Positions 35,202-43,175 of a stretch of DNA of 64,000 bases are shown here, one piece after another. Within the stretch, counting starts at the first letter, position 1, and the number at the start of each line of letters is the position of its first letter. The DNA is taken from assembly GCF_014207745.1 (NCBI RefSeq), contig NZ_JACHJB010000001.1, forward strand, positions 2,542,001 to 2,606,000. The letters run 5' to 3'. The notes under the pieces were generated by a model. The model was not told where the DNA came from, did not search any database, and was given only the letters and a program-made list of their open reading frames with translations. Both the position numbers and the translations under genes were made by a program. Source of the stretch: Nonomuraea muscovyensis (GTDB lineage Bacteria > Actinomycetota > Actinomycetes > Streptosporangiales > Streptosporangiaceae).

Positions 35202-36482
35202 ATGATCCCTCCCGGACCCCGGCTGCCCGCGCCGGTGCAGACGGCGTGGTTCCTCAACGACCCGATCGGCTTTCTCACGCGATGTCACCGCAGGTACGGG
35301 CCGGTCTTCACCGTGCGGTTCCTCGGCTTCCCGCCCGAGGTGTACGTCACCACCGGCGAGCTCGCCGACCAGGTCTACAGGACCGACCAGGGCGGCGGTA
35401 AGGCCGGCGAGGCCCGCCGCGACTTCCTGGAGCCCCTGGTCGGCGTCCACTCGGTGCTCACCCTGGACGGCGACGCGTGGTGGCAGCACCGCAAGCTGCT
35501 CAACCCGCCGCTGCGCGCCCGGCAGGTGGCCGGCTACCACGACGAGATCACCCGGATCGCCGCCGCGCGCATCGCCACCTGGCCGCTCGGCCGGCCCTTC
35601 ACGCTGCGCGAGCGCATGCAGGAGATCACCCTCGACGTGATCCTGCAGCTCGTCTTCGGCATCCGCGACGCCGGGCGCCTCGACCGGTTGCGGGTGCTGC
35701 TGCAGCGCCTGATGGAGGCGAGCGGGACCATGTCGGTCGCGATGGCGCCGCCGAAGCTGCGCGACAGGATGGCCCGCGTGCCGGTCACGCCCTACGCGCG
35801 CTTCCTGAGAGTGCGGGCGGCCGTGGACGCGATCCTGTTCGACGAGATCGCCCGCCGCCGCGCCGAGCCCGGCGGCACCGACGTGCTGGCCCGGCTCCTG
35901 GAGACCGAAATGGGCGATCAGGAGATCCGCGACGAGCTGATCACGATGCTGCTCGCCGGGCACGAGACGACCGCCACCGGCCTGTCATGGGCCTTCGAGC
36001 GCCTGCTGCGCACGCCGGACGTGCTCGACCGCCTGCCCGACGACGAGCCCTACCTCGACGCCGTGGTCAAGGAGGCACTGCGGCTACGGCCGGTCGTGTA
36101 CGAGGCGCCGAGGCTGCTCGACGCCCCGCTGCGCCTCGGCGCGTACGAGGTCCCCGCCGGATGGTACGCCGGACCCAGCATCCCGCTCGTCCACCATGAC
36201 CCGGTGGCGTTTCCCGCACCCGAGGAGTTCAGGCCCGAGAGGTTCCTCGACGGCGGGCCCCACAGGTCGTGGATGCCGTTCGGCGGCGGCCGGCGCTTCT
36301 GCGTCGGCGCGCAGCTCGCGCTGCTGGAGATGCGCGTGATCATCCGCGAGGTGTTGCGCCGCCTGGAACTCTCCGTGACCGATCAGGCCCCGGAGGCCAG
36401 GCGGCTCACCGGCGTGACGCTGTCGCCCGCGAAGCGGGCCCGCGTCATCGCGCGGGCTCGGACTCTTGCTCGGACGACGTAG
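35202..36482 (+). CDS. Cytochrome P450
   Basis: This 426-residue cytochrome P450 shows the I-helix oxygen-binding motif LAGHETTATGLSW, the K-helix KEALRLRP (ExxR), the PERF-type EFRPERF and the heme loop FGGGRRFCVGAQLALLEM with the Cys ligand. The proline-rich start (IPPGPRLP) and WWQHRKLLNPP place it nearer CYP102/CYP4-like fatty-acid or terpene oxidases than typical Streptomyces CYP105. The ATG at 35202 has GGAGG six bases upstream. There is no ferredoxin gene beside it. The divergent TetR presumably controls it. Its last 38 bp overlap the convergent DUF3073 gene. Confidence 0.92.
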   Translation: MIPPGPRLPAPVQTAWFLNDPIGFLTRCHRRYGPVFTVRFLGFPPEVYVTTGELADQVYRTDQGGGKAGEARRDFLEPLVGVHSVLTLDGDAWWQHRKLLNPPLRARQVAGYHDEITRIAAARIATWPLGRPFTLRERMQEITLDVILQLVFGIRDAGRLDRLRVLLQRLMEASGTMSVAMAPPKLRDRMARVPVTPYARFLRVRAAVDAILFDEIARRRAEPGGTDVLARLLETEMGDQEIRDELITMLLAGHETTATGLSWAFERLLRTPDVLDRLPDDEPYLDAVVKEALRLRPVVYEAPRLLDAPLRLGAYEVPAGWYAGPSIPLVHHDPVAFPAPEEFRPERFLDGGPHRSWMPFGGGRRFCVGAQLALLEMRVIIREVLRRLELSVTDQAPEARRLTGVTLSPAKRARVIARARTLARTT

Positions 36483-36615
36483 CGGGGTGCATGTCGTCGC
36501 GTCGCGAGTCCGCCCCCAGCTCCTCGCGGAGCCGGTCATAGTCAATGGTGTGGCTGGTGTACTTCAGCTGGCGAGCGACCTTCGTCTGCTTCGCCTTGGC
36601 TCTTCCTCGGCCCAT
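36445..36615 (-). CDS. DUF3073 family small protein
   Basis: This 56-residue protein begins MGRGRAKAKQTKVARQLKY, the invariant start of the actinobacterial DUF3073 family, followed by a YDRLREELG segment and a polar tail. The function is unknown. The ATG at 36615 is preceded by GAGGGAG, so the longer upstream frame is rejected. It is convergent with and overlaps the P450 gene. Confidence 0.92.
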   Translation of the reverse strand: MGRGRAKAKQTKVARQLKYTSHTIDYDRLREELGADSRRDDMHPATSSEQESEPAR

Positions 36616-36702
36616 GGCTACTCCCTCAGTCCCCGCTGTCATCCTAGCCAACAACGTTACGACTTGAAGAATTATGCAACTGCACTGGATTAGTCTGTCA
36701 CT

Positions 36703-37035
36703 ATGCACGTGGAGGTCTACCAGGCCAAGGCCGACTTCTTCCGCACTCTCGGCCACCCCGCTCGCATCCGAGTGCTGGAGCTCCTACAGGAAGGCCCGCT
36801 TCCCGTCCGGGATCTCCTGGCCCGGATCGACATCGAGGCGTCCAGCCTCTCCCAGCAGCTGGCGGTCCTGCGCAGAGCCGGGATCGTGACCGCCATCCGC
36901 GAGGGCAGCACGGTCGTCTACACGCTGGCCACCCCCGAGCTTACGCAGTTGCTCGGCACCGCCCGGCGCATTCTCACCGACATGCTCGCCGATCAGGGCG
37001 AGCTGCTGGCGGAGCTACGCGCGGAGGTCACCTAG
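36703..37035 (+). CDS. ArsR-family regulator
   Basis: This 110-residue winged-helix protein reads YQAKADFFRTLGHPARIRVLELL at the N-terminus, then a helix-turn-helix (VRDLLARIDIEASSLSQQLAVLRRAGIV) and wing (REGSTVVYTL). The metal-binding ELCVCDL motif of classic ArsR is absent. Close relatives often precede SulP-type anion transporters, but here menB follows after 25 bp and no transporter is present. Sensing mode and target are unknown. Confidence 0.88.
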   Translation: MHVEVYQAKADFFRTLGHPARIRVLELLQEGPLPVRDLLARIDIEASSLSQQLAVLRRAGIVTAIREGSTVVYTLATPELTQLLGTARRILTDMLADQGELLAELRAEVT

Positions 37036-37060
37036 CGGGGGTTCGGTTAGGCTCGGCCCC

Positions 37061-37939
37061 ATGGTCTCCGAGCTGTTCGATCCCAAGGCGTGGCAGCAAG
37101 TCGAAGGGTTCGACTTCACCGACATCACCTATCACCGGGCGGTCGACCAGGGCACGGTGCGCATCGCGTTCGACCGTCCCGAGGTGCGCAACGCCTTCCG
37201 GCCGCAGACGGTCGACGAGCTCTACCGGGCGCTCGACCACGCCCGCCAGACCACCGACGTCGGGTGCGTGCTGCTCACCGGCAACGGCCCCTCGCCCAAG
37301 GACGGCGGCTGGGCGTTCTGCTCCGGCGGCGACCAGCGCATCCGGGGCAAGGACGGCTACCAGTACGCGGACGGCTCACCTTCCACCGGCCGGCTGCACA
37401 TCCTGGAGGTGCAGCGGCTGATCAGGTTCATGCCCAAGGTGGTCGTCTGCGTGGTGCCCGGCTGGGCGGCGGGGGGCGGGCACAGCCTGCACGTGGTGGC
37501 CGACCTCACACTCGCCAGCGAGGAGCACGCCCGCTTCAAGCAGACCGACGCCGACGTGGCCAGCTTCGACGGCGGCTTCGGCTCCGCCTACCTCGCCCGG
37601 CAGGTCGGCCAGAAGTTCGCCCGCGAGATCTTCTTCCTGGGTGACACCTACACGGCCGCCGACGCCCACCGCATGGGCATGGTCAACGCGGTCGTGCCGC
37701 ACGCCGAGCTGGAGGCGACGGCCCTGGAGTGGGCCCGCAAGATCAACGGCAAGTCGCCGACGGCGCAGCGGATGCTGAAGTTCGCGTTCAACATGGTCGA
37801 CGACGGGCTGGTGGGTCAGCAGGTGTTCGCCGGGGAGGCGACGCGACTGGCGTACATGACCGACGAGGCCGCCGAGGGCCGCGACTCGTTCCTGGAGAAG
37901 CGGGCCCCCGACTGGTCGCCGTTCCCCTGGCACTACTGA
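37061..37939 (+). CDS. menB: 1,4-dihydroxy-2-naphthoyl-CoA synthase
   Basis: This 292-residue crotonase-fold enzyme cyclises o-succinylbenzoyl-CoA in menaquinone synthesis. It has FDRPEVRNAFRPQTVDEL, the FCSGGDQRIRG oxyanion region, VPGWAAGGGHSLHVVADLTLA, and the C-terminal WSPFPWHY ending typical of MenB. KQTDADVASFDGGFGS contains the catalytic Asp/Ser region, and the Tyr near the C-terminus is kept. It lies 25 bp after arsR. Menaquinone is the expected acceptor for the formate dehydrogenase in this window. The other men genes are not here. Confidence 0.93.
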   Translation: MVSELFDPKAWQQVEGFDFTDITYHRAVDQGTVRIAFDRPEVRNAFRPQTVDELYRALDHARQTTDVGCVLLTGNGPSPKDGGWAFCSGGDQRIRGKDGYQYADGSPSTGRLHILEVQRLIRFMPKVVVCVVPGWAAGGGHSLHVVADLTLASEEHARFKQTDADVASFDGGFGSAYLARQVGQKFAREIFFLGDTYTAADAHRMGMVNAVVPHAELEATALEWARKINGKSPTAQRMLKFAFNMVDDGLVGQQVFAGEATRLAYMTDEAAEGRDSFLEKRAPDWSPFPWHY

Positions 37940-38110
37940 CCCACCGGAGCCGCCACCGGCACGACGGCGTCGGAGATGCGCAGGGCGGCCACCGGCGACC
38001 GGTAGAGGTCGCCGGTGGCTCCGCGTGCCCGCCCTGGGCGCGTACCCGGCCACCCTCCAGGACCACGATGCTGTCGGCGTCCATCACCGTGGACAGACGG
38101 TGACGCTCTG
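37940..38110 (-). pseudogene. Remnant of an ABC exporter ATPase C-terminus
   Basis: The minus strand encodes HRLSTVMDADSIVVLEGGRV (H-loop region of an exporter ATPase), then the frame shifts once and continues as GDLYRSPVAALRISDAVVPV to a stop just after menB. No Walker or signature motifs precede it, so this is the last 55 or so codons of a lost gene. The rest of the gap to 38406 shows no gene, only high-GC sequence. Confidence 0.6.
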
Positions 38111-38406
38111 GGCGATGCTCTACGCGGCCTGGACGCACAGCCGCGACAGCTGCGTGCCCAGGCACACCGCGCTCCAACTGCGCCTACGGTCCTTCCGGAA
38201 GTCGATCGCGGCGGGCGATCCTGACGGCGCCACGGTCGGAGTACTCGGCCGGCCCGGCGGTGGGCGGCCGCCGGACCGGGCTTTCGGGGGAGGTGGCCGA
38301 CGGTCACCGCCGGCCGGTCCCACCGCGCGTAGAGTGGAGGAATAAGGCGACAAGGGATTGGGTTCTGGCCTATAAGTTTAACTTTCAACTAGGCCGAGGA
38401 GTCGTC

Positions 38407-38559
38407 ATGGAACTTGCCTTCATGATCGCCATGGGCGCCGTCATCGGCAGCCTGCTGACGATCGCGGTGGTCGCACTGGTGCTGAGCGGCATCAGGGGCA
38501 ACGAATGGCCGGTGCTGCGGCGGAAGCGGACCGTCTACCGCGGCTTCCACCCGCGCTGA
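38407..38559 (+). CDS. Small single-helix membrane protein
   Basis: This 50-residue protein has one membrane helix (about residues 4-27, FMIAMGAVIGSLLTIAVVALVL) and a basic cytoplasmic tail ending RRKRTVYRGFHPR. The ATG at 38407 follows GAGGAG at good spacing, and an AT-rich stretch upstream (about 38365-38392) may hold its promoter. The family is not recognised. The tail suggests a positive-inside anchor. It is convergent with the oxidoreductase gene 6 bp away. Confidence 0.65.
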   Translation: MELAFMIAMGAVIGSLLTIAVVALVLSGIRGNEWPVLRRKRTVYRGFHPR

Positions 38560-38565
38560 CCGCCG

Positions 38566-39492
38566 TCAGCCGACAACAAGGGCGATCTTGCCCCGGCCGT
38601 GGCCGGTCTCGATCTCCCGGTGCGCGTCGGCCGCTTCCTCCAGCCGATACGTCCTGCGGATGGGGAATTTCAGCCGCCCCTCGGCATACCGCACGGCGTA
38701 GCGGCCGAGGCGCTCGGCCGACCGGGTACCCCGCACCACCTGGACCCCCAACTCGGCCGCCTTGCCGTGCTCGACCAGCGTGACGATGCGCCCCCGGTCC
38801 TTGACGAGTTCCAGCGAGACGTCCAGCGCCGCGCCGCCCGCGCCGTCGAGTGCCGCGTCCACGCCACCCGGGGCGAGGGCCCGCACCCGATCGGCCAGCC
38901 CGTCGCCGTACACCACGGGCACCGCCCCCAGCTCGCGCAGGTGCTCGTGGTTCTCCTCCCGGGCGGTGCCGATCACCACGGCCCCGCGGCTCCGGGCGAT
39001 CTGCACCGCCGCCGTGCCCACCGCGCCCGCCGCGCCGTGGACGAGCAGCGTGTCGCCTTCCCCCACGGCCAGCCCGTCGAGCGCCAGCTCGGCCGTCTGC
39101 ACCGCGGCCGTCAGCGCGCCCGCCACCTCCCAGGGCACGCCCGCCGGCTTGGGCGTCACGTCCGTGGCGGGCACCACGATGTACTCGGCGTAGCTGTTGA
39201 GCAGCGAGAACCCGAGCACCTCCTGTCCCACCGGCACGCCCGTGACCTCCTCGCCCACCTGGTCCACCACTCCCGCGAACTCGTTGCCGGGGATGCGCGG
39301 CAGGTCGCCCGAGACCCCGGGCGGCGTCCATCCCGCCCGCACCGCAGCGTCGAACGGCTGCACCCCCGCCGCCCTGACCCGCACCCGCACCTCGCCCGGC
39401 CCGGCCACCGGCGCCGGGAGCTCCATCACCTGCAGCACCTCCGGCCCACCGAAGGTCCGGAAGGCCGCCGCTCTCATCGTGTGTTCGCTCAT
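38566..39492 (-). CDS. Zinc-less quinone oxidoreductase (MDR family)
   Basis: This 308-residue NADPH-dependent oxidoreductase has the GroES-like N-terminal domain (GGPEVLQVMELP, PFDAAVRAG, PGNEFAGVV) and a Rossmann domain with HGAAGAVGTAAVQIARSRG. There are no zinc-ligand Cys residues. It reduces quinones or enones. An 18-bp SoxR-type palindrome lies in a 19-bp promoter spacer just upstream, and the ATG is only 7 bases from the -10, without a ribosome-binding site, so the mRNA is probably leaderless. Redox-cycling compounds are the likely inducers, as for SoxR targets in Streptomyces. Confidence 0.9.
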   Translation of the reverse strand: MSEHTMRAAAFRTFGGPEVLQVMELPAPVAGPGEVRVRVRAAGVQPFDAAVRAGWTPPGVSGDLPRIPGNEFAGVVDQVGEEVTGVPVGQEVLGFSLLNSYAEYIVVPATDVTPKPAGVPWEVAGALTAAVQTAELALDGLAVGEGDTLLVHGAAGAVGTAAVQIARSRGAVVIGTAREENHEHLRELGAVPVVYGDGLADRVRALAPGGVDAALDGAGGAALDVSLELVKDRGRIVTLVEHGKAAELGVQVVRGTRSAERLGRYAVRYAEGRLKFPIRRTYRLEEAADAHREIETGHGRGKIALVVG

Positions 39493-39499
39493 GAGGACG

Positions 39500-39530
39500 A
39501 GCGTTCAGCCTCAACCATGGTTGAGGTCAA
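39500..39530 (-). promoter_or_regulatory. SoxR-like box in a 19-bp-spacer promoter
   Basis: CCTCAACCATGGTTGAGG (39509-39526) is a perfect 18-bp palindrome with the CCTCAA-TTGAGG ends of SoxR boxes. It lies between TTGACC (39530-39525) and AACGCT (39505-39500), 19 bp apart, the long spacer that MerR/SoxR activators compensate for. No soxR gene is in this window. Confidence 0.75.
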
Positions 39531-39537
39531 CGCCTTT

Positions 39538-39565
39538 CGCCGATGTTTCACGTAAAACATCGGCG
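39538..39565. other. Hairpin containing a near-parS sequence
   Basis: GTTTCACGTAAAAC (39545-39558) differs in one base from the ParB site GTTTCACGTGAAAC. It is embedded in a longer inverted repeat with 11-bp arms (CGCCGATGTTT, 39538-39548; complement 39555-39565). It lies between two minus-strand genes, 93 bp after the marR stop, so it could also act as a terminator. Confidence 0.5.
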
Positions 39566-39657
39566 ACGGCAGGTGGGCGGCCCGGCGCGCGGATCACAGG
39601 AAGCCCGCGTACCCGGCCGTGGACCTTGACGGCCGCGAACCGTCTCGTCAGCACCTC

Positions 39658-40134
39658 TCACGACTCGGTCGTGAGCTCGGCGGTGGCGCTCCGCTGGACG
39701 GCGGTGGCGCGGGTGAGGAAGTCGAGGATCACCGCCAGTTCCTCGTCCGTGTAGCGCTCGTACAGCTCGGAGAGCCCGCGCACCAGCGGCTCGAACAGCT
39801 CGGCGAACCCGGCGAGCCGCTCGAAATTGATCTCCACAATGACCCGCCGCCGGTCCTTCGGGTCGCGGACGCGGCGCACCAGCCACTTGCGCTCCAGCCG
39901 GTCGATCAGCCCGCTGACGGAGGCCGGCGCCAGCCCCGTGTGCTGCGAGACCTCCCCCGCCGTCAGCGGCCCGAGCCGCTGGAGCAGGTCGAGCGCCTTC
40001 TCCTCCGTCATGCCGAGGCCGATCCGCTCGCCCATGGCCGTGTGGTACATGACGGCGGCGTTGCTGTTGTCCCGGCCCGCCTCGCTGAGCGCCTCCAGCA
40101 ATTTCTTTCGTCCGTCCGAAATATCTCTGGACAC
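39658..40134 (-). CDS. MarR-family regulator
   Basis: This 158-residue winged-helix protein has LTAGEVSQHTGLAPASVSGLIDRLERKWLVRRVRDPKDRRRVIVEI as the DNA-binding core (about residues 60-105), and helical dimerisation ends. GTG 40134 is preferred because GGGAGG lies five bases upstream; ATG 40152 is an alternative six codons longer. It is divergent from a FAD-monooxygenase, with two copies of an ATTTCTTTCG-type site covering the gap and its own start. Repression of both genes is likely. Confidence 0.87.
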   Translation of the reverse strand: MSRDISDGRKKLLEALSEAGRDNSNAAVMYHTAMGERIGLGMTEEKALDLLQRLGPLTAGEVSQHTGLAPASVSGLIDRLERKWLVRRVRDPKDRRRVIVEINFERLAGFAELFEPLVRGLSELYERYTDEELAVILDFLTRATAVQRSATAELTTES

Positions 40135-40176
40135 CCATGCCTCCCGCCCCATATATTTCTTTCGAGCGAACGAAAG
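40101..40176. promoter_or_regulatory. Two ATTTCTTTCG operator copies
   Basis: ATTTCTTTCG occurs at 40101-40110 (followed by CGAAAT at 40117-40122) and at 40155-40164 (followed by CGAAAG at 40171-40176). In the second copy CTTTCG and CGAAAG form a perfect 6-bp-arm palindrome. One copy lies in the early coding part of marR, the other in the divergent gap before the monooxygenase, a layout suiting MarR autoregulation. Confidence 0.65.
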
Positions 40177-40185
40177 GTTATCACG

Positions 40186-41331
40186 ATGAAGGCTCTGATC
40201 GTTGGGTGTGGTATCGGCGGCCCGGCCACCGCGATGGCACTGCGTAACGTGGGCGTCGACGCCGAGATCTTCGAGGCGTACCCGGAGTCCGCCGAGGGCG
40301 TGGGCGCGTTCCTCAACGTCGCCTCCAACGGCCTCGACGCGCTGCGCGTGCTGGGGGCGCACCGCCAGGTCATGGCGGCCGGCGTCCCCACCCCGCACAT
40401 GGTCATGTGGAGCGGCACCGGCAAGCGCCTGGGGCAGGTGGCCAACGGCCTGGCCCTGGACGACGGCACGGTCAGCCACACGATCCTGCGTTCCGACCTC
40501 TACCGCATCGTCCGCGACGAGGCACTCGCCCAGGGCGTCGCCATCACGTACGGCAAGCGCCTGGTCGGCTTCGACGACACCGGAGACCAGGTCGTGGCCC
40601 ACTTCGAGGACGGCACCCAGGCGGCGGGCGACATCCTCGTCGCCGCCGACGGAGTCCACTCGCGCACCCGCGCGCTCCTCGACCCCGGCGCGCCGCGACC
40701 GCGCTACAGCGGCCTGTACAGCCTGGGCGGCATCGTCCGCAACTCCGGCGTCACCGGCACCCCGGGCGTCTACAACATGATCTTCGGTAAGCGGGCCTTC
40801 TTCGGCTACACCGTGACCCACGGCGGCGACGCCTGGTGGTTCGCCAACCTGCCGCGCGAGCTCGGCGACGTGCCCGCCGACTGGAAGGCTGCGCTGCTGG
40901 AGGCGTTCGCCGACGACGCCGGCCCGGCCACGGAGCTGATCCGGCGCGGCCCGGTCGGCGACGGGCTGCCGGTGCACGACCTGCCGCCGCTGCCGGCCTG
41001 GCACCGAGGGCGGGTCGTGCTCACGGGCGACGCCGCGCACGCCACCTCGCCCAGCGCCGGGCAGGGCGCCTCGCTCGCCATCGAGGACGCGATCGTGCTG
41101 GCCCGGTGCCTGCGCGACGCCTCCGGCCACCGCGAGGCGTTCGAGCGGTTCGAGGCCGAGCGGCGCGGCCGGGTCGAGCGGGTCGTCGCCTACTCCAGGA
41201 CGATCAGCAACGGCAAGGCCGCCGGGCCGGTGGCGCGGGTGTTCCGCGACCTGGCGCTGCCGTTCTTCCTCAAGAAGACCGCGAGCCAGGAGTCACTCGC
41301 CTGGATGTACCGCCACCATGTCGCACTCTGA
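40186..41331 (+). CDS. FAD-dependent monooxygenase
   Basis: This 381-residue flavoprotein monooxygenase has the start MKALIVGCGIGGPATAMALRNVGVDAEIFE, the ILVAADGVHSRTR motif and GDAAHATSPSAGQGAS. It is of the same enzyme class as the gene at 538-1671 but clearly diverged in sequence. It hydroxylates an unknown aromatic or polyketide-like compound with NAD(P)H and O2. It is divergent from a MarR gene with shared operators. Its last 39 bp overlap the convergent DapA-like gene. Confidence 0.88.
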   Translation: MKALIVGCGIGGPATAMALRNVGVDAEIFEAYPESAEGVGAFLNVASNGLDALRVLGAHRQVMAAGVPTPHMVMWSGTGKRLGQVANGLALDDGTVSHTILRSDLYRIVRDEALAQGVAITYGKRLVGFDDTGDQVVAHFEDGTQAAGDILVAADGVHSRTRALLDPGAPRPRYSGLYSLGGIVRNSGVTGTPGVYNMIFGKRAFFGYTVTHGGDAWWFANLPRELGDVPADWKAALLEAFADDAGPATELIRRGPVGDGLPVHDLPPLPAWHRGRVVLTGDAAHATSPSAGQGASLAIEDAIVLARCLRDASGHREAFERFEAERRGRVERVVAYSRTISNGKAAGPVARVFRDLALPFFLKKTASQESLAWMYRHHVAL

Positions 41332-42183
41332 CAGGGCACGCGCCACCGCCTCCGCGCCGGCGGGCAGCAGCGGCAGCCGGACGTCCGGCGTCGGGATCAG
41401 GCCGCGCGCGTGCAGCACGCCCTTGACGACGGTGGGGTTCGGCTCGGCGAACAGCGTGGCCGACAGCCTCGCCAGCCGGTGCCCCAGCTCCCTGGCCCGT
41501 ACGGCGTCGCCCGCCTGCCACGCGGCGACCAGTTCGGCGAACCGGCCGGTGGCCAGGTGCGCCGAGGCGAGGATGCCGCCCGAGGCGCCCAGCGCGAGCA
41601 GCGGCGAGACGAACACGTCGTCGCCGCCCAGCACGTCGAACTCCGCCGGCGGCTCGCCGAGCAGGTCCACGGCGTCCTGGTCGATCCCGCCCGCCGCGTA
41701 CTTCACGCCGGCGACGCGCGGATGCCGGCCCAGGTGGCGCAGTGTCGCGGCGCTCACCTGTTGCCCGGTGCGGTAGGGGATGTGGTAGATCACCAGCGGC
41801 ACCGGCGATCCGGCGGCCAGCGCCTCGAAGTAGGCGATCACGCCGCGCTCCCCCGGCCGCAGGAAGTACGGCACGGTGACCAGGGCCGCCGCGACCCCGT
41901 CCGGCAGCTCGCGCAGCGCCGTCAGCACCGAACGCGGCTCGTTGCCCGTGACGCCGACCGTCAACGGCACGTCCCGCTCCCGGCAGACCCGGGCGCACAC
42001 CTCGACGACCGCCGCCCGCTCGGCCGGGGACAGCGCCGCGACCTCGCCCGTGGTGCCGAGCGCGACCAGCCCGGCGGCTCCCTGATCGAGCAGGTGCCCG
42101 GCCAGCTTCTCGACCGCGTCGAGGGCCACCTCGCCGGCGGGGCCGAACGGGGTGACGAGTGGTACGTGGATTCCCTTCAGCAT
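41293..42183 (-). CDS. Dihydrodipicolinate synthase-family aldolase
   Basis: This 296-residue TIM-barrel class I aldolase has GIHVPLVTPF, the GTTGE carboxylate-binding motif, IYHIPYRTGQ (catalytic Tyr) and the Schiff-base Lys in VAGVKYAAGG. The family includes DapA and many pyruvate-dependent aldolases; the gene's place next to a divergent LysR gene, away from lysine genes, suggests a catabolic aldolase. The ATG at 42183 is preferred to 42207 because the barrel begins right after it. Substrate unknown. Confidence 0.87.
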   Translation of the reverse strand: MLKGIHVPLVTPFGPAGEVALDAVEKLAGHLLDQGAAGLVALGTTGEVAALSPAERAAVVEVCARVCRERDVPLTVGVTGNEPRSVLTALRELPDGVAAALVTVPYFLRPGERGVIAYFEALAAGSPVPLVIYHIPYRTGQQVSAATLRHLGRHPRVAGVKYAAGGIDQDAVDLLGEPPAEFDVLGGDDVFVSPLLALGASGGILASAHLATGRFAELVAAWQAGDAVRARELGHRLARLSATLFAEPNPTVVKGVLHARGLIPTPDVRLPLLPAGAEAVARALSECDMVAVHPGE

Positions 42184-42238
42184 GCTTCGAGCGTGGAGCC
42201 GGCACACCCGTAAGGTCCAGCGCCAATCTCTGCGGTTG

Positions 42239-42248
42239 AGCTTAAGCT
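42239..42248. promoter_or_regulatory. Palindrome in the DapA-like/lysR gap
   Basis: AGCTTAAGCT is a perfect 10-bp palindrome 7 bp upstream of the lysR start and 56 bp from the aldolase start. It may be part of a LysR binding site. Confidence 0.4.
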
Positions 42249-42254
42249 GGACTG

Positions 42255-43175
42255 ATGCTCGACCCTCGCAAGCTGCGCCTCCTGCGCGAGCTGGCCCGCC
42301 GCGGCACGATCGCCGCCGTCGCCGAAGCCGTCACGTTCACCCCGTCCGCGGTGTCCCAGCAACTCAGCGCACTCGAACGGGAGGCGGGGGTGCCTCTGCT
42401 CGAACGCACGGGGCGCACCGTCGCCCTGACCCCGGCCGGCCACCTGCTGGTGGAGCACGCCCAGGCCGTCCTCGAGGAGCTGGAACGGGCCGCGGCGGCG
42501 CTCGCCGCGGTGCGCGGGGCGCCGTCGGGCCCGCTGCGGATGGGCGCGTTCCCCACGGCGGCGCGCGTGCTGGTGCCGGCCGCCCTGGCGGAGCTGGCGC
42601 GCGCCCATCCCGCGCTGGAGCCGATGGTCCGCGAGATCGACCCCGCCGACGTGTCCGGCGCGCTGCGGGCGGGCGAGCTGGACGTCGCCCTGGTCCACGA
42701 GTACGACTTCGTGCCGCCGGTGACCGACGCCTCGCTGGCCACCGAGCCGCTGTTCGCCGAGCCCATGTACCTCACCGGCCGCCGGACGCTCGGCGACGCC
42801 CGCCACGACCCGTGGATCATGAGCAAGCCGGACACCCTCTGCCACACCATGGCGGTGCGCGCCTGCCAGGCGGCGGGCTTCGAGCCGCGGGTGCGCCACC
42901 ACGTCGACGACTTCGACACCGTGCTCGCGTTCGCCGCCGCGGGGCAGGGCGTGGCGCTCGTGCCGCGCCTGGCCGCCCTCGCGCCGCCGCCCGGGGTGAC
43001 GCTCACCGAGCTGTCCCTCAGCCGCCGCACGCTGGCGGCCTTCCGCAGAGGGTACGGCGAGCACCCGGCGATCAGGGCGGCCGTCGCCGCCTTCCACACC
43101 GCGCTGACCGGCCTGCCGCTCACCCCGTCGAACCTGCCGTCCAGCCGGCCGGGGCCGCCGCTCAGCCGGTCGTGA
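42255..43175 (+). CDS. LysR-family regulator
   Basis: This 306-residue protein has the classic LysR N-terminus ([48 protein letters not shown]) and a periplasmic-binding-like effector domain to about residue 290. It is divergent from the DapA-like aldolase, which it most likely activates, and overlaps the convergent serine hydrolase by 14 bp. The effector is unknown. Confidence 0.9.
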   Translation: MLDPRKLRLLRELARRGTIAAVAEAVTFTPSAVSQQLSALEREAGVPLLERTGRTVALTPAGHLLVEHAQAVLEELERAAAALAAVRGAPSGPLRMGAFPTAARVLVPAALAELARAHPALEPMVREIDPADVSGALRAGELDVALVHEYDFVPPVTDASLATEPLFAEPMYLTGRRTLGDARHDPWIMSKPDTLCHTMAVRACQAAGFEPRVRHHVDDFDTVLAFAAAGQGVALVPRLAALAPPPGVTLTELSLSRRTLAAFRRGYGEHPAIRAAVAAFHTALTGLPLTPSNLPSSRPGPPLSRS

